A stretch of DNA of 64,000 nucleotides from Shewanella oncorhynchi (GTDB lineage Bacteria > Pseudomonadota > Gammaproteobacteria > Enterobacterales > Shewanellaceae): positions 199,627 to 263,626 of the forward strand of contig NZ_JABAEB010000008.1 in the NCBI RefSeq assembly GCF_012584455.1, given 5' to 3'. A program made the position numbers and the translations under genes. The first letter of the stretch is position 1. Every line of letters starts with the position of its first letter. Positions 48,526 to 59,104 of this stretch are shown here, piece after piece. Under the pieces are notes generated by a model. It searched no databases, was not told the DNA's origin, and saw only the letters and a list, made by a program, of their open reading frames with translations.

Positions 48526-49106
48526 TTACTCGCTCCTTTTGTCATTTTCTGAGGCTCATCTAGACTCGCGCCTTTAATAGTGACTCTCAAACTAAAACGC
48601 TGTAATTGTCGTAACTCTTCATTTTGGGTCACGATCGATTGCATATTAGGATCGGTTAACCATTCGGAAGTTTTCACTTTTCGCATCATGTTGGCGACGT
48701 TATTGTTCGATTCACTACGCCCTTCAATCAGCAACAAACTGCCCTTTTTCTCTAGACTAGACAGATATATTCCTGGAGGTACAATTCGAACAAGCTCATC
48801 TAACACGTGAGTAGGTAAATTACGGGATTGCTGTAGATTAAGAATAATTTCTGTACGCCGCTCAATGTCTTTCTTACGTTCAGTAATTTTCTTGATCTCA
48901 GAAATTTGTGTTTCAAGCAGACTGATTTCCGATTGCAAATAAGCATTACGTGCTTTTTGCTCATCTGTCATAACATCTAATAAAGATACTGCGACATAGA
49001 CTAAAATCGCCGACGCTAAAAATACTGCCGCTAAAATACCAATATAGTCGCGCTTTTGTTTTTCTCTCGCCTCTTCTCGCCAAGGGAGTAGGTTTATGTT
49101 CGCCAT
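48522..49106 (-). CDS. pilN: PilN, type IV pilus alignment protein
   Basis: This protein of 194 residues begins MANINLLPWREE, the conserved cytoplasmic motif that docks into PilM, so ATG 49106 is chosen over an upstream start at 49136. A membrane helix at about 22-42, a coiled coil and a ferredoxin-like periplasmic domain follow. Its start overlaps the pilM end by 13 bases. Confidence 0.94.
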   Translation of the reverse strand: MANINLLPWREEAREKQKRDYIGILAAVFLASAILVYVAVSLLDVMTDEQKARNAYLQSEISLLETQISEIKKITERKKDIERRTEIILNLQQSRNLPTHVLDELVRIVPPGIYLSSLEKKGSLLLIEGRSESNNNVANMMRKVKTSEWLTDPNMQSIVTQNEELRQLQRFSLRVTIKGASLDEPQKMTKGASK

Positions 49107-50179
49107 TGACCGTAACTCCTCAATGCTAAGCCACAAGCAACCATATATTTGCTGATTGTAGGTTGCAGTGCACTTTTAACCGACTCATCGGCATGCAAAC
49201 ACCCTTGAAAAGGATCGGCGATAATAGTGTGAACACCCAATTCATTCGTCAGTAAATTAGCCATACCTTCTAATTTAGATGTCCCACCGCATAATACGAG
49301 GTAGTCGACTTTATCTTTACCGCTGGAAGTGCAATAAATCTGCAGCGTACGTTTTATTTGTTGTAATAGCTGAGTTTGAAAAGGTGACAAAACTTCAAAC
49401 ATATAATTTCGTGGTAAGTCGCCTTCAATCTTTGCTTTCTCAGCTTGATCATAAGACATGCCATAGAAGGATAATATTGACTGAGTAAATTGCTCACCTC
49501 CGAAAGCTTGCTCACGAATAAAAGTCGTCTCACCCGATTCAACCACAGAGAAAGTCGTCATATTCGCGCCGATATCAACCATAGCGACGGCTTTATGTTT
49601 CGCTCCTTCTGGAAGCTGAGCCAGAATTAACTCGGCAGCTCGACCTAAAGCGTAACCTTCAACATCCACCACTTTAGCCTCAAGTTCCACGCTATCCAGC
49701 GCATCGACTCTGACATCAATATTATCAGTGCGGCATGCGCTCAACAACACATCAACTTTAGTAGGATCGGTACTGTTTACGTTTAGCGTTTCAAAATCTA
49801 TGCTAACTTCATCGAGTGAATACGGAATAAGGTTATCGGCTTCAATTTCTATCTGTGCTTCCATTTCTTCCTCACTAAGGGAGGCATCCATGTAGATCAC
49901 TTTCGTCATCACAGCAGAACCCGAAACAGAAACAGCGGCATATTTAACGGATTTAGGTAGGCTACGTTTTATTTGCTTAAGGCATTCAACAACGGCATCA
50001 GCATCACGAATATCATGATCGTTAACGGCCCCCTTCTTAATGGGTACCGCGGCATGACTCAATATTTTGTATCCGTCAGCAGTCTTACTCAACAAAATGG
50101 CCTTAACTTCATGGGAACCGATATCGATTCCCACCATCTGCGGAGCCTGACGCTTCCATAAATTTGAAAGCATATCCAT
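49094..50179 (-). CDS. pilM: PilM, actin-like type IV pilus assembly protein
   Basis: This protein of about 361 residues is the cytoplasmic actin-like component that binds PilN. The ATPase-fold motif VGIDIGSHEVKA is near residue 15, and VDIGANMT and LCGGTSKLEGM follow. Three alternative starts (GTG 50185, ATG 50179, ATG 50173) are close together; none has a strong ribosome site. It heads pilMNOPQ and is divergent from mrcA. Confidence 0.94.
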   Translation of the reverse strand: MDMLSNLWKRQAPQMVGIDIGSHEVKAILLSKTADGYKILSHAAVPIKKGAVNDHDIRDADAVVECLKQIKRSLPKSVKYAAVSVSGSAVMTKVIYMDASLSEEEMEAQIEIEADNLIPYSLDEVSIDFETLNVNSTDPTKVDVLLSACRTDNIDVRVDALDSVELEAKVVDVEGYALGRAAELILAQLPEGAKHKAVAMVDIGANMTTFSVVESGETTFIREQAFGGEQFTQSILSFYGMSYDQAEKAKIEGDLPRNYMFEVLSPFQTQLLQQIKRTLQIYCTSSGKDKVDYLVLCGGTSKLEGMANLLTNELGVHTIIADPFQGCLHADESVKSALQPTISKYMVACGLALRSYGQWRT

Positions 50180-50360
50180 TGTCACTTTTTATTTATATTT
50201 CAGTAAAAGAGATTAGCACAAAATCAACTTGTTATACTTACTTGTATCGAATGTTTCATCATTTTACAAATGCTATTTTGTGAGTCTCACGTTTTTACTT
50301 CACCAAGACGTGTGCGCCTTATATACTGTCGCACTTAACAGAACATTAGGATAAATTTTG

Positions 50361-52895
50361 GTGAAGTGGTTAAAACGTATTGTTATAGCACTATTCAGTC
50401 TAGCCCTTTTGGGCGTAGGCGCCATTGTGGCAGCATACTTTTATGTTTTGCCGGATTTACCGGATGTTTCAACACTAAAAAATGTGCAACTTCAAACACC
50501 TTTACGTATTTACAGTAGTGACGGCAAACTTATTTCTCAATTCGGTGAGAAACGTCGCATTCCACTAACGTTAGACGAAGTGCCAAAACCTCTGCTACAG
50601 GCGTTTATCGCAACCGAAGATGCCCGCTTTTATGAACATGGTGGTATAGACCCTGTTGGCGTGCTTCGCGCCGCATTAGTGATGTTGACCACTGGTGAGA
50701 AAAAGCAAGGTGCGAGTACGATTACCATGCAGGTCGCACGTAACTTCTTCTTAACCCGAGATAAGACTATTATTCGTAAAGTGAAGGAGATTTTTATCTC
50801 CTATCATATTGAAGAGTTACTCACCAAAGATGAAATTTTAGAGCTCTACGTAAACCGCATTTACTTAGGCCAACGGGCCTACGGTGTTGGGGCTGCTGCG
50901 CAAGTGTATTTCGGTAAAAACGTGCAGGAACTCAGCTTATCTGAACTGGCCGTTATTGCAGGCCTACCCAAGGCGCCCTCTACACTCAATCCAATCACGT
51001 CACCTTCGCGTGCATTGGCTCGCCGTAATGTCGTCCTCATGCGGATGAATGAAGTCGGCTACATCAGCCAAACCGAATACCAAACGGCACTACAAGAGCC
51101 ATTGGTGGCCAGATATCATGGCGCTGAAATTGATCTGTATGCCCCTTACATTTCTGAAATGGCTCGGGATTACATGGTACAGAAGTACGGTGAAGAAGAG
51201 GCCTATACCAATGGCTACAACGTCTATACGACTATCTCATCGGATCTACAACTTAAAGCTCAACAGGCACTGCGTAATAACGTCTATGCCTATGATGAAC
51301 GCCATGGCTACCGTGGTCCTGCTGCCGTGTTGTGGACGGACGAAAAACCTGAACCTGCTCAAATCAAAACTGAACTAGCCAAGATTGCTTCAGTACAAGA
51401 ATTGCAACCCGCCGCAGTCATCAGCATTGCAGATCAGCAAGCCAGCATAATGACCGCCAAGGGCGAGACCAAAGTCATTACTTGGGATGGATTGAAGTGG
51501 GCACGTAAGTTTATTACTGATAAGCGTCAAGGCAGTGTACCGAAATCAGCTTCTGACATACTCAAGGTCGGCGAGCGTATTTGGATCCGTGATAACGGCC
51601 AATATTTGCAACTATCGCAAGTACCAGAAGTCGCCAGCGCAACAGTATCACTCGACCCCAAAAATGGTGCTATTCGCACTTTAGTTGGTGGTTATAGCTT
51701 TAGCCAAAGCCAATACAACCGAGTGACTCAAGCGAAACGTCAATTAGGTTCGAATATTAAACCTTTCATCTATGCCGCAGCATTAGAGAAAGGCTTTACC
51801 TTAGCGACCCTCATAGACAATGCGCCAATTAATAAACCTGATATCAGCCAAGGCACTGCATGGCGCCCTAAAAACTCACCCGATATCTATGGCGGCCCCA
51901 CTCGTTTACGTGTGGGTTTAGCGCAATCTATTAACGTTATGTCTGTGCGTGCAATGCGACATGTCGGACTCGACGAAACCATTGCTCAACTTGTTGAATT
52001 TGGTTTTGATCCTAACGACTTACCTCGCAACGAATCGATTGCATTAGGTTCGTCTTCAGTCACGCCATTGCAAGTAGTTACTGCATTTAACGTATTTGCT
52101 AATGGTGGTTTCTTACTCGAACCTTTCTATATTGATCGCGTAGAAGATGCTTACGGCAATGTTATCGAAAAAGCGAACCCTACATTGGCCTGTAAGCCTA
52201 GCCAAAGTCTTAGCCAACCAGTTACACCGAGCGATCCTATGGCGTTCAGCGTAAGTGGAGACTCTAGTGCTGAACCTAGTGCCCCCGTTGCGCAGTGTTT
52301 CGAACAAACTGGTCGCTACGCTCCGCAAATTATTTCAGAGCAAACGGCATTCCTCATTACCGAAGCACTGAAGAGCGTGATCTGGGGCGGCGGCGATTGG
52401 AGTAAAGGCACGGGTTGGCAAGGTACGGCTTGGCGCGCGGCAAAATTGATTAAGCGCCATGATATTGCAGGTAAAACGGGTACTACCAACGAATCGCGCG
52501 ACACTTGGTTCAGTGGTTTTAGCCCAGTCATCACTAGCACTTTCTGGGTCGGTTTCGACGATCACGGTCGCCAACTGGGTAGAACCGCATGGAATGCAAA
52601 CGGCGAAAAAGATCAGATAACTGGCGCCGAAGCGGGTGCGAAAACAGCTGGTCCGGGCTGGAACGAGTTTATGAACAGTGTCTTACAAGGCACACCTGAA
52701 ACAACCTCGATTCCACCAGAAGGCATAGTTTCGGTACGCATCGATTTAGCGACGGGTAAACTGACCCGTAAAACCGACTATACCAGTGCGTTCGAGTACT
52801 TTATTTCAGGTACAGAGCCGAAGGAATACATCAGCGAAACTCAGGATGAAAACAATTTATTCATCGATGCACCAACCGATGATTTATTCCAATAA
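50361..52895 (+). CDS. mrcA: Penicillin-binding protein 1A
   Basis: This class-A PBP of 844 residues polymerises and cross-links peptidoglycan. The start is GTG 50361 (MKWLKRI), with AGGA eight bases upstream; a TTG one codon earlier is possible. One membrane helix at about 8-30 precedes the glycosyltransferase domain with catalytic Glu86 in ATEDARFYEHGG. An OB-like insert is in the middle. The transpeptidase has SNIK at 464-467 and KTG at 705-707. LpoA, its activator, is encoded in the same window. It is divergent from pilM, the usual pairing. Confidence 0.96.
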   Translation: MKWLKRIVIALFSLALLGVGAIVAAYFYVLPDLPDVSTLKNVQLQTPLRIYSSDGKLISQFGEKRRIPLTLDEVPKPLLQAFIATEDARFYEHGGIDPVGVLRAALVMLTTGEKKQGASTITMQVARNFFLTRDKTIIRKVKEIFISYHIEELLTKDEILELYVNRIYLGQRAYGVGAAAQVYFGKNVQELSLSELAVIAGLPKAPSTLNPITSPSRALARRNVVLMRMNEVGYISQTEYQTALQEPLVARYHGAEIDLYAPYISEMARDYMVQKYGEEEAYTNGYNVYTTISSDLQLKAQQALRNNVYAYDERHGYRGPAAVLWTDEKPEPAQIKTELAKIASVQELQPAAVISIADQQASIMTAKGETKVITWDGLKWARKFITDKRQGSVPKSASDILKVGERIWIRDNGQYLQLSQVPEVASATVSLDPKNGAIRTLVGGYSFSQSQYNRVTQAKRQLGSNIKPFIYAAALEKGFTLATLIDNAPINKPDISQGTAWRPKNSPDIYGGPTRLRVGLAQSINVMSVRAMRHVGLDETIAQLVEFGFDPNDLPRNESIALGSSSVTPLQVVTAFNVFANGGFLLEPFYIDRVEDAYGNVIEKANPTLACKPSQSLSQPVTPSDPMAFSVSGDSSAEPSAPVAQCFEQTGRYAPQIISEQTAFLITEALKSVIWGGGDWSKGTGWQGTAWRAAKLIKRHDIAGKTGTTNESRDTWFSGFSPVITSTFWVGFDDHGRQLGRTAWNANGEKDQITGAEAGAKTAGPGWNEFMNSVLQGTPETTSIPPEGIVSVRIDLATGKLTRKTDYTSAFEYFISGTEPKEYISETQDENNLFIDAPTDDLFQ

Positions 52896-52930
52896 ACAAA
52901 TGCTAAAAAGTCATTACCACTAATTGTGGC

Positions 52931-52969
52931 CCAATAAAAAACGCGACCTAATGTCGCGTTTTTTATTGG
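52931..52969. terminator. Bidirectional terminator between mrcA and argH
   Basis: The 17-bp perfect stem CCAATAAAAAACGCGAC and its complement, with a CTAAT loop, lies between the convergent ends of mrcA and argH. The inner A and T runs make it active on both strands. Confidence 0.92.
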
Positions 52970-52995
52970 CTTGAATTGTGGATTTGAATAACTCG

Positions 52996-54363
52996 CTAAC
53001 GTACTTTCTTGGCCGCAATCGCCTTCTGAATTTGTGGCAATGCAGTACCACCGAGCACGTCACGTTTCGCTAAACAAGCTTCAATAGTCAGGTTTGGATA
53101 GACATCATCTTCAATGATAGCGGCAAAAGTTTTTAATTCGGCCAAGGAGAAATCCTCGAGCGGAATTTGCTTCGCTATCGCAGCAACCACGACTTCACCC
53201 ACAACATGGTGCGCCTCACGGAAAGGCATACCTTTAGACACGAGATAATCCGCAAGCTCAGTAGAATTTGCATAACCTTGCTGTGCGGCTAACAGTGCAT
53301 TAGGACGATTGACCTTCAAACCTGACAACACTAACGCCACCATATCGAGGCAAATTGCCCAGCTATCGACCACATCAAACAGGCCTTCTTTATCTTCCTG
53401 CATATCTTTGTTGTACGCCAAAGGCAGCGCTTTCATCGTAGTGAGAATGCCCACTAAGCTGCCATAAACCCGGCCAGTTTTGCCACGGATAAGCTCTAAT
53501 GCGTCTGGATTTTTCTTCTGTGGCATCAGGGATGAACCCGAAGTTACTTCATCACTCAGGGAAATAAAGTTCGCTTCACCTGAGTTAAAGAAAATCAAAT
53601 CTTCAGCCATACGGCTTAAGTGCATCATGCTGATCGATGCGGTTGAACAAAGCTCTACCACGTGATCTCTGTCTGATACGCTATCTAAGCTATTCAGCGT
53701 TGGCGAGGCAAAATTAAGCGCAGCAGCCAGTGCATGTCGATCTATTTTATAAGCAGTGCCCGCAAGGGCGCCTGAACCTAATGGGCAAGTATTCGCGCGG
53801 GTTAACGCATCGGCTAAACGGCTGATATCCCGCTCAGTCATTTCCACATACGCTAAACACCAGTGGCCAAATGTCACAGGTTGCGCGCGCTGCAAGTGAG
53901 TATAGCCTGGCATTACCGCATCAAATTCACGTTCTGCCAACGCCAGTAATTCAGCATGTAAGCATTGAAGACGCGCGAGTAATGCTTTGCCTTCGGATTG
54001 ACACCAAAGCTTTAAATCGGTGGCAACTTGATCGTTACGGCTACGACCAGTGTGCAATTTCTTACCGAGATCGCCCACTTTGGCAATCAAAGCCGACTCG
54101 ACGAAACTGTGAATATCTTCGGCGCCCGAGGCGAGAATAATCGCCGGATCGCCCTGCACTTCCACCAGCAAGTCATTAAGCGCTTTTTTCAAGTCGCGGC
54201 ATTCAGTTGCCGAGATAATTCCCACGCTGGCAATCGCATCCGCCCAAGCAATGGAGCCGACCACATCCTGTTCGAACAAGCGATAGTCCACAGGCAACGA
54301 ATCGTTGAATAATTTGAATAGCGCGCTCGTTTCGCCCTGAAATCTTCCACCCCATAAAGCCAT
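52996..54363 (-). CDS. argH: Argininosuccinate lyase
   Basis: This 455-residue enzyme of the fumarase/aspartase superfamily splits argininosuccinate into arginine and fumarate. The [12 protein letters not shown] signature (about 280-291) and [13 protein letters not shown] (about 104-116) are intact. It is a stand-alone ArgH without the fused N-acetylglutamate synthase tail found in some marine gammaproteobacteria. It lies about 110 bases after argG, with a hairpin between. Confidence 0.96.
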   Translation of the reverse strand: MALWGGRFQGETSALFKLFNDSLPVDYRLFEQDVVGSIAWADAIASVGIISATECRDLKKALNDLLVEVQGDPAIILASGAEDIHSFVESALIAKVGDLGKKLHTGRSRNDQVATDLKLWCQSEGKALLARLQCLHAELLALAEREFDAVMPGYTHLQRAQPVTFGHWCLAYVEMTERDISRLADALTRANTCPLGSGALAGTAYKIDRHALAAALNFASPTLNSLDSVSDRDHVVELCSTASISMMHLSRMAEDLIFFNSGEANFISLSDEVTSGSSLMPQKKNPDALELIRGKTGRVYGSLVGILTTMKALPLAYNKDMQEDKEGLFDVVDSWAICLDMVALVLSGLKVNRPNALLAAQQGYANSTELADYLVSKGMPFREAHHVVGEVVVAAIAKQIPLEDFSLAELKTFAAIIEDDVYPNLTIEACLAKRDVLGGTALPQIQKAIAAKKVR

Positions 54364-54439
54364 GCTAACTCCCCTTACTCACTGCTTATTTGAAATCGAC
54401 TCATCTGAATCAAAAACTAAATCAAAACCTAAAAACAAA

Positions 54440-54461
54440 AAAGGGCGCTAGGCGCCCTTTT
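54440..54461 (-). terminator. Hairpin between argG and argH
   Basis: The GC-rich stem AAAGGGCGC with its complement and a three-base loop is followed on the minus strand by a T-rich run. It should reduce read-through from argG into argH, so argH may be expressed at a lower level or from its own promoter. Confidence 0.8.
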
Positions 54462-54471
54462 AAACGACCTA

Positions 54472-55710
54472 TTACTTACCCTTAACGTCATTAGCGTTGA
54501 GTGCGCGGATGCGGCTCGCTAATGAGTACAGGCGGATAAAGCCTTCTGCATGTTTTTGATCGTACACTTGATCTTCACCGAAGGTGGCAAACGCTTCAGA
54601 GTACAAGCTGTTGGGTGAACGTTTCTTCACTGCGCTCGCTTGGCCTTTATAGAGTTTTACCACAACTTCACCGTTAACTGACTCAGCCAATGACTCAGAT
54701 GCTGCCAACAGTGACTTACACAGTGGTGTGAACCAACGGCCGTCATACACTAAATGCGCCATTTGTGCGGCGACTTGCTCACGCCAGTTACGGCTAGTCT
54801 TGTCGAGTACAAGCTCTTCAATCGCACGTAGTGCTGCGAACATCACAGTGCCGCCGGGTGTTTCATAACAGCCACGAGACTTCATGCCGACTAAACGGTT
54901 TTCAGTGATGTCGATACGACCCACACCGTGTGGCGCAGCAATCGCGTTTAATGTCATCAGTGCAGCATAAGGCGTTAGGGCTTCACCATTCACTTTAGTA
55001 ATACGGCCATGTTCTACTTCTAGCGACACATATTCAGGCTTGTTCGGTGCATCTTCAGGATCGGCAGTCAGTGTCCATACGCCTTTGCTTGGCTCGTTCC
55101 ATGGATCTTCTAACTCACCACCTTCATGGGAAATATGGAAAGCGTTGGCATCACGGCTATAGATTTTAGTCGCTGACGCTGACGTCTTGATGTCACGTTC
55201 AGCTAAATAGGCCAGCAGATCTTCACGGCTCTGCATAGTCCATTCACGCCATGGTGCAATCACTTTTAAATCAGGTGCTAATGCGGCGAAGCAACCTTCG
55301 AAACGCACTTGGTCGTTACCTTTGCCGGTACAACCGTGACACAGAGCATCGGCGCCCACTTTACGAGCCACTTCAACCTGCGCTTTGGCAATAATAGGAC
55401 GCGCCATTGACGTACCGAGTAAATAAGTGCCTTCGTAAATCGCACCGCTCGCAATCGTTGGGTAGATATAGTCTTTAACGAATTCTTCTTTTAGATCGAC
55501 GATATGACATTCAGAAGCACCTGAAGCTAAAGCTTTTTCAGTCAAGCCAACCAGCTCTTCTTCGCCTTGGCCAACGTCGGCGCAGAATGCGATGATTTCA
55601 CAGTTATCGTAGTTTTCTTTTAACCAAGGAATAATGGCCGAGGTATCTAGACCACCTGAATAGGCTAAAACCACTTTTTTCACGCCAGTATTTTTTATCT
55701 CGATAGACAT
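54472..55710 (-). CDS. argG: Argininosuccinate synthase
   Basis: This 412-residue enzyme joins citrulline and aspartate with ATP. The N-terminal PP-loop is [11 protein letters not shown] (16-26), and [13 protein letters not shown] with the citrulline site follows. It lies 59 bases after argF in the argCBFG run. The reaction feeds argininosuccinate to the product of argH. Confidence 0.96.
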   Translation of the reverse strand: MSIEIKNTGVKKVVLAYSGGLDTSAIIPWLKENYDNCEIIAFCADVGQGEEELVGLTEKALASGASECHIVDLKEEFVKDYIYPTIASGAIYEGTYLLGTSMARPIIAKAQVEVARKVGADALCHGCTGKGNDQVRFEGCFAALAPDLKVIAPWREWTMQSREDLLAYLAERDIKTSASATKIYSRDANAFHISHEGGELEDPWNEPSKGVWTLTADPEDAPNKPEYVSLEVEHGRITKVNGEALTPYAALMTLNAIAAPHGVGRIDITENRLVGMKSRGCYETPGGTVMFAALRAIEELVLDKTSRNWREQVAAQMAHLVYDGRWFTPLCKSLLAASESLAESVNGEVVVKLYKGQASAVKKRSPNSLYSEAFATFGEDQVYDQKHAEGFIRLYSLASRIRALNANDVKGK

Positions 55711-55769
55711 CTTAAATTCCTATGACTCGTTTCTCTCAAGGAGAAAACAGGCTGCTAAACAGGGTTAAT

Positions 55770-56675
55770 TTAACTAAATAAGGTTACCAGTACCGCATTT
55801 TGGGCATGCATCCGATTTTCGGCTTGTTGCAGAATTAAGGATCCTGCACCGTCCATCACTTCATCTGTTACTTCTACACCACGGTGGGCGGGCAAACAAT
55901 GCATAAAGAAGTTAGCGCCCGCTTTCGCCATCAAAGCTTTGTTTACTTGGTATGGTGCAAACTTCGCTTTGATATCAGACAAAGGCGTTGGATCGCCCAT
56001 TGAAATCCAAGTATCAGTATAAATAGCGTCGTGACCTTCAATCGCATCGATATCTGAAGTCAGCACTATCTTGCCGCCATATCGTTTGGCGAGCTCTTGC
56101 ACTTCTGCCACTACGTAGCCATCAGGAAAGTGACCCGCCGGGCAGATCACTGTCATGGTGGCACCGAGAATAGCCGCACAGTACATCAGCGAGTTAGTGA
56201 CATTATTACCATCACCAACATAAGCTAATTTAGCTTTACTGACATCCTCAAACTGCTCTGCCAGAGTTAAAAAGTCAGCTAAGGCTTGGCAAGGATGATA
56301 AAGATCCGACAGCGCATTGATCACGGGCACTGAGCCGAACTCGGCTAATTGTTCGATAGTGGTGTGTGAATAGGTTCTCGCCACAATTGCGTCGGCCCAA
56401 CATGACAGGTTAGAAGCAAAGTCAGCAACCGATTCCCGTTTTCCCAGTTCACCATTTTGCTGGTCTAGGTATAAACAGTGGCCCCCGAGCTTATTAATAC
56501 CGATATCAAAGCTAACGCGTGTTCTGAGTGAGGGCTTTTCAAATAACATCACCACACTCTTGCCATCCAGCGCATGACGATACTCAGCCGGATTGGCTTT
56601 AATCGTTTTTGCCAAGGCAATTAGATCCTGTAACTGCTGCTGGGTTAAGTCTTTTATCGATAGTAAATGCTTCAT
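55770..56675 (-). CDS. argF: Ornithine carbamoyltransferase
   Basis: This 301-residue enzyme makes citrulline from ornithine and carbamoyl phosphate. The carbamoyl-phosphate loop reads SLRTR at 49-53 (commonly STRTR), HPCQ is at 127-130, and HCLPAHRG is near the C terminus. It lies 12 bases after argB. It competes with SpeF for ornithine, which links this cluster to the polyamine operon. Confidence 0.95.
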   Translation of the reverse strand: MKHLLSIKDLTQQQLQDLIALAKTIKANPAEYRHALDGKSVVMLFEKPSLRTRVSFDIGINKLGGHCLYLDQQNGELGKRESVADFASNLSCWADAIVARTYSHTTIEQLAEFGSVPVINALSDLYHPCQALADFLTLAEQFEDVSKAKLAYVGDGNNVTNSLMYCAAILGATMTVICPAGHFPDGYVVAEVQELAKRYGGKIVLTSDIDAIEGHDAIYTDTWISMGDPTPLSDIKAKFAPYQVNKALMAKAGANFFMHCLPAHRGVEVTDEVMDGAGSLILQQAENRMHAQNAVLVTLFS

Positions 56676-56687
56676 AACCTACTCCAC

Positions 56688-57470
56688 TTATGGTTGGATT
56701 TGTGTTCCTACGGCTTCACCTTTTGCTAATGCGATTAATTGGCTTGCATCACGCCACGAGGCAACTTGTACCGCCTGCCCCATCCACTGTGCGACTTCGA
56801 GCGCAGCTTCAACTTTGACCTTCATTCCTTTTTCGATCACACCTTGCTTAACAAGGTCTGCTATCTGCTTGCCATTTAAACTGTGGATGAGCTGGCCTTT
56901 ACCATCGAGCACCCCAGAAACATCCGACAGTAGCACTAACTTGCCGCCCACTAATTTGGCTAATGCCGTTGCCGCTTGGTCTGCATTGACATTAAGCATT
57001 TGTCCATCGTCCATCATGGCGATGGAGCTACAAATCGGCATCCAACCTTGGGCGAGGATAAACTTAAGATAAGTGCCATCATTTGGCGTGACTTCGCCCA
57101 CTAAGCCTAAACGCTCATCTTTAATCTTAGCCGAAACAGTATTGCCATCGGCAAGGCTCATGCCCACACTCACAATGCCAGCCTTAGTCGCTGCGCCTTG
57201 AAGAATTTTGTTCGAAGTGCCCGCAAGTGCGCCGGCAATAATCGGCATTTGCTCAGGCGGAGTCACACGTAAACCTTCTAACTTGACGGTTTCCATACCG
57301 TTTGCTGCTAACTGCTCATCCACCAGACAGCCGCCGCCATGTACCATCAACACTTGCTGACCATTGGCTAACATAGCCGCAGCCGTATTCATCAATCGCG
57401 CCATCCCCATTTCACATTGCAGCAGTGCGCCGCCCACTTTAAGCACTAATACTGAGTTGTTTGTAGACAT
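56688..57470 (-). CDS. argB: Acetylglutamate kinase
   Basis: This 260-residue amino-acid-kinase-fold enzyme phosphorylates N-acetylglutamate. VLKVGGALL near 8-16, VHGGGCLVDEQL with the glycine-rich nucleotide loop, and NVNADQAA are conserved. The length matches the short, arginine-insensitive type. It lies 31 bases after argC. Confidence 0.95.
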   Translation of the reverse strand: MSTNNSVLVLKVGGALLQCEMGMARLMNTAAAMLANGQQVLMVHGGGCLVDEQLAANGMETVKLEGLRVTPPEQMPIIAGALAGTSNKILQGAATKAGIVSVGMSLADGNTVSAKIKDERLGLVGEVTPNDGTYLKFILAQGWMPICSSIAMMDDGQMLNVNADQAATALAKLVGGKLVLLSDVSGVLDGKGQLIHSLNGKQIADLVKQGVIEKGMKVKVEAALEVAQWMGQAVQVASWRDASQLIALAKGEAVGTQIQP

Positions 57471-57501
57471 CTTGACGACTCTCTTAAATAAGGATGAACA
57501 A

Positions 57502-58482
57502 TTAAAGGTTAAAATGAATCTTTATGCATTGCAGCGCTTGGCTGGCAGCACCTTTCATCAAGTTATCGATGGCACTGGCCACTACTAAGTAACCGCTATT
57601 CTCATCAAACTTCCAACCTAAGTGACAGTTAGGTGTCAGCACCACATCGTCTACTTTCGGGAACTGATTGTGCTTCACGGTGACCAATGGCGCCTTGTCA
57701 TACACGCTATAGGCCGCGGCCACATCGGCAGTCGTAGTGCCTGGTTTTAGCTGCACAGTAATGGTCGCTAAAATGCCACGCTTAAAGTTACCAAGGTGCG
57801 GTGTAAATATCACTTCTTGGCCAAGCTGAGTGGCGATCTCGGGTTGATGTCTGTGGCCTAATACGCCGTAAGGTGTCAGGCTCACTTCACAAAAACTGGT
57901 GTGTAACTGCGCTTTACGGCCCGCCCCTGTTACGCCGCTCACGGCATTGATTACCGGATAAGCCGATGTCAGTAAACTCGCTAGCGGTTTTAACGCTGTC
58001 AATGATGCGGTCGGGTAACAACCTGGCACGGCAATCATCTTAGTCGCAGCGATTTCTTTAGCATTCCATTCGGCAAGACCATACACGGCTTTGGCTAAAA
58101 CTTCAGGATATTCATGCTCAAAGCCATACCACTTCGGATATTGCGCCACATCACTGAAACGATAGGCACCGCTTAAATCGAATACCGCTAACCCTTGGCT
58201 ATAAAACCAAGCCGCTAAATGCAGGCTCACCGAGTGCTCAGTCGCTAACACCACGGCATCCGCTTCGACAACGATTTTTGCCTTAGCTTCATCGGACAAT
58301 GGCGACAGCGTTAATGCGATATGGCTATAGCTAGGATACAAATCCGCTAAAGGCTTACCTTTATCTAAACTGTTTTCAGAAACATACAACCCCTGAATCG
58401 TCAGTTCTGCTTCTGCATGGATTAAAGCGGTCAGTTGCGCGCCTGTGTAACCACTGGCACCAATAATGGCGATATTTTTCAT
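57502..58482 (-). CDS. argC: N-acetyl-gamma-glutamyl-phosphate reductase
   Basis: This 326-residue NADPH enzyme reduces N-acetylglutamyl phosphate to the semialdehyde. The Rossmann start is [12 protein letters not shown] (6-17), and the catalytic Cys155 is in VPGCYPTA. It heads the argCBFG(H) cluster and is divergent from ppc. ArgR-type sites are expected in the upstream region. Confidence 0.96.
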   Translation of the reverse strand: MKNIAIIGASGYTGAQLTALIHAEAELTIQGLYVSENSLDKGKPLADLYPSYSHIALTLSPLSDEAKAKIVVEADAVVLATEHSVSLHLAAWFYSQGLAVFDLSGAYRFSDVAQYPKWYGFEHEYPEVLAKAVYGLAEWNAKEIAATKMIAVPGCYPTASLTALKPLASLLTSAYPVINAVSGVTGAGRKAQLHTSFCEVSLTPYGVLGHRHQPEIATQLGQEVIFTPHLGNFKRGILATITVQLKPGTTTADVAAAYSVYDKAPLVTVKHNQFPKVDDVVLTPNCHLGWKFDENSGYLVVASAIDNLMKGAASQALQCIKIHFNL

Positions 58483-59104
58483 GTTTTTTGTCTTATTAAC
58501 CGAATCAAAGAAACTTAAAGAGTAGATGAATAGCTTACACGCAACCGCGCATATCTATGATGACAAGACTATCGTCGCAGGAAATCGTAATAGGTTGTTA
58601 TTTTATTCACTGTCAGGCTAATACTGCGCATCATGATATTCACTCTACAGGTCACAGGGGGTGACTCATCTCAACTGATGGCTAGACTACCACAAAGATC
58701 TACTTATGCAATATATGTGAATATATATTTTTAATTTATTTTCGTATTTCAAGCTCAAACTGGGATATCGAAGACACGCCTCCCATTCAGCTAACTCGTT
58801 AATAACTCAGTTATCCAGGGTCAATATGAGTTAAATCAGTCCTTTTCATTAACAGCTAAGATACATGTCTGCAAAGCATAAAATGATGCACTTCATATTC
58901 ACTTGCACTAATCATCAAAAAATATTGCGTGACTTCGCATTTCTATTGAATATTCTTCATCAAATACCGTGATTGGTTGCATATCGGATAAGCCAGTCGT
59001 ATAAGTTATAAGTTCTGCTGTTGACCATAGCCCCAAGTGATAGGTATTGTGCTAACGGGCTAAATGCACAGCGGAATTTTCATGTTTTTCTATTCGGAGT
59101 AACT
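58483..59104. promoter_or_regulatory. argC-ppc divergent control region
   Basis: The 620-base region between argC and ppc is AT-rich and holds both promoters. Two ArgR-like sites are visible: TGTTATTTTATTCA (58596-58609, right half perfect against TGAAT-N4-ATTCA) and TGAATATATATTTT (58718-58731, left half perfect). No gene is supported. A reading frame extending upstream of the ppc start is only the 5' extension of ppc. Confidence 0.5.
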
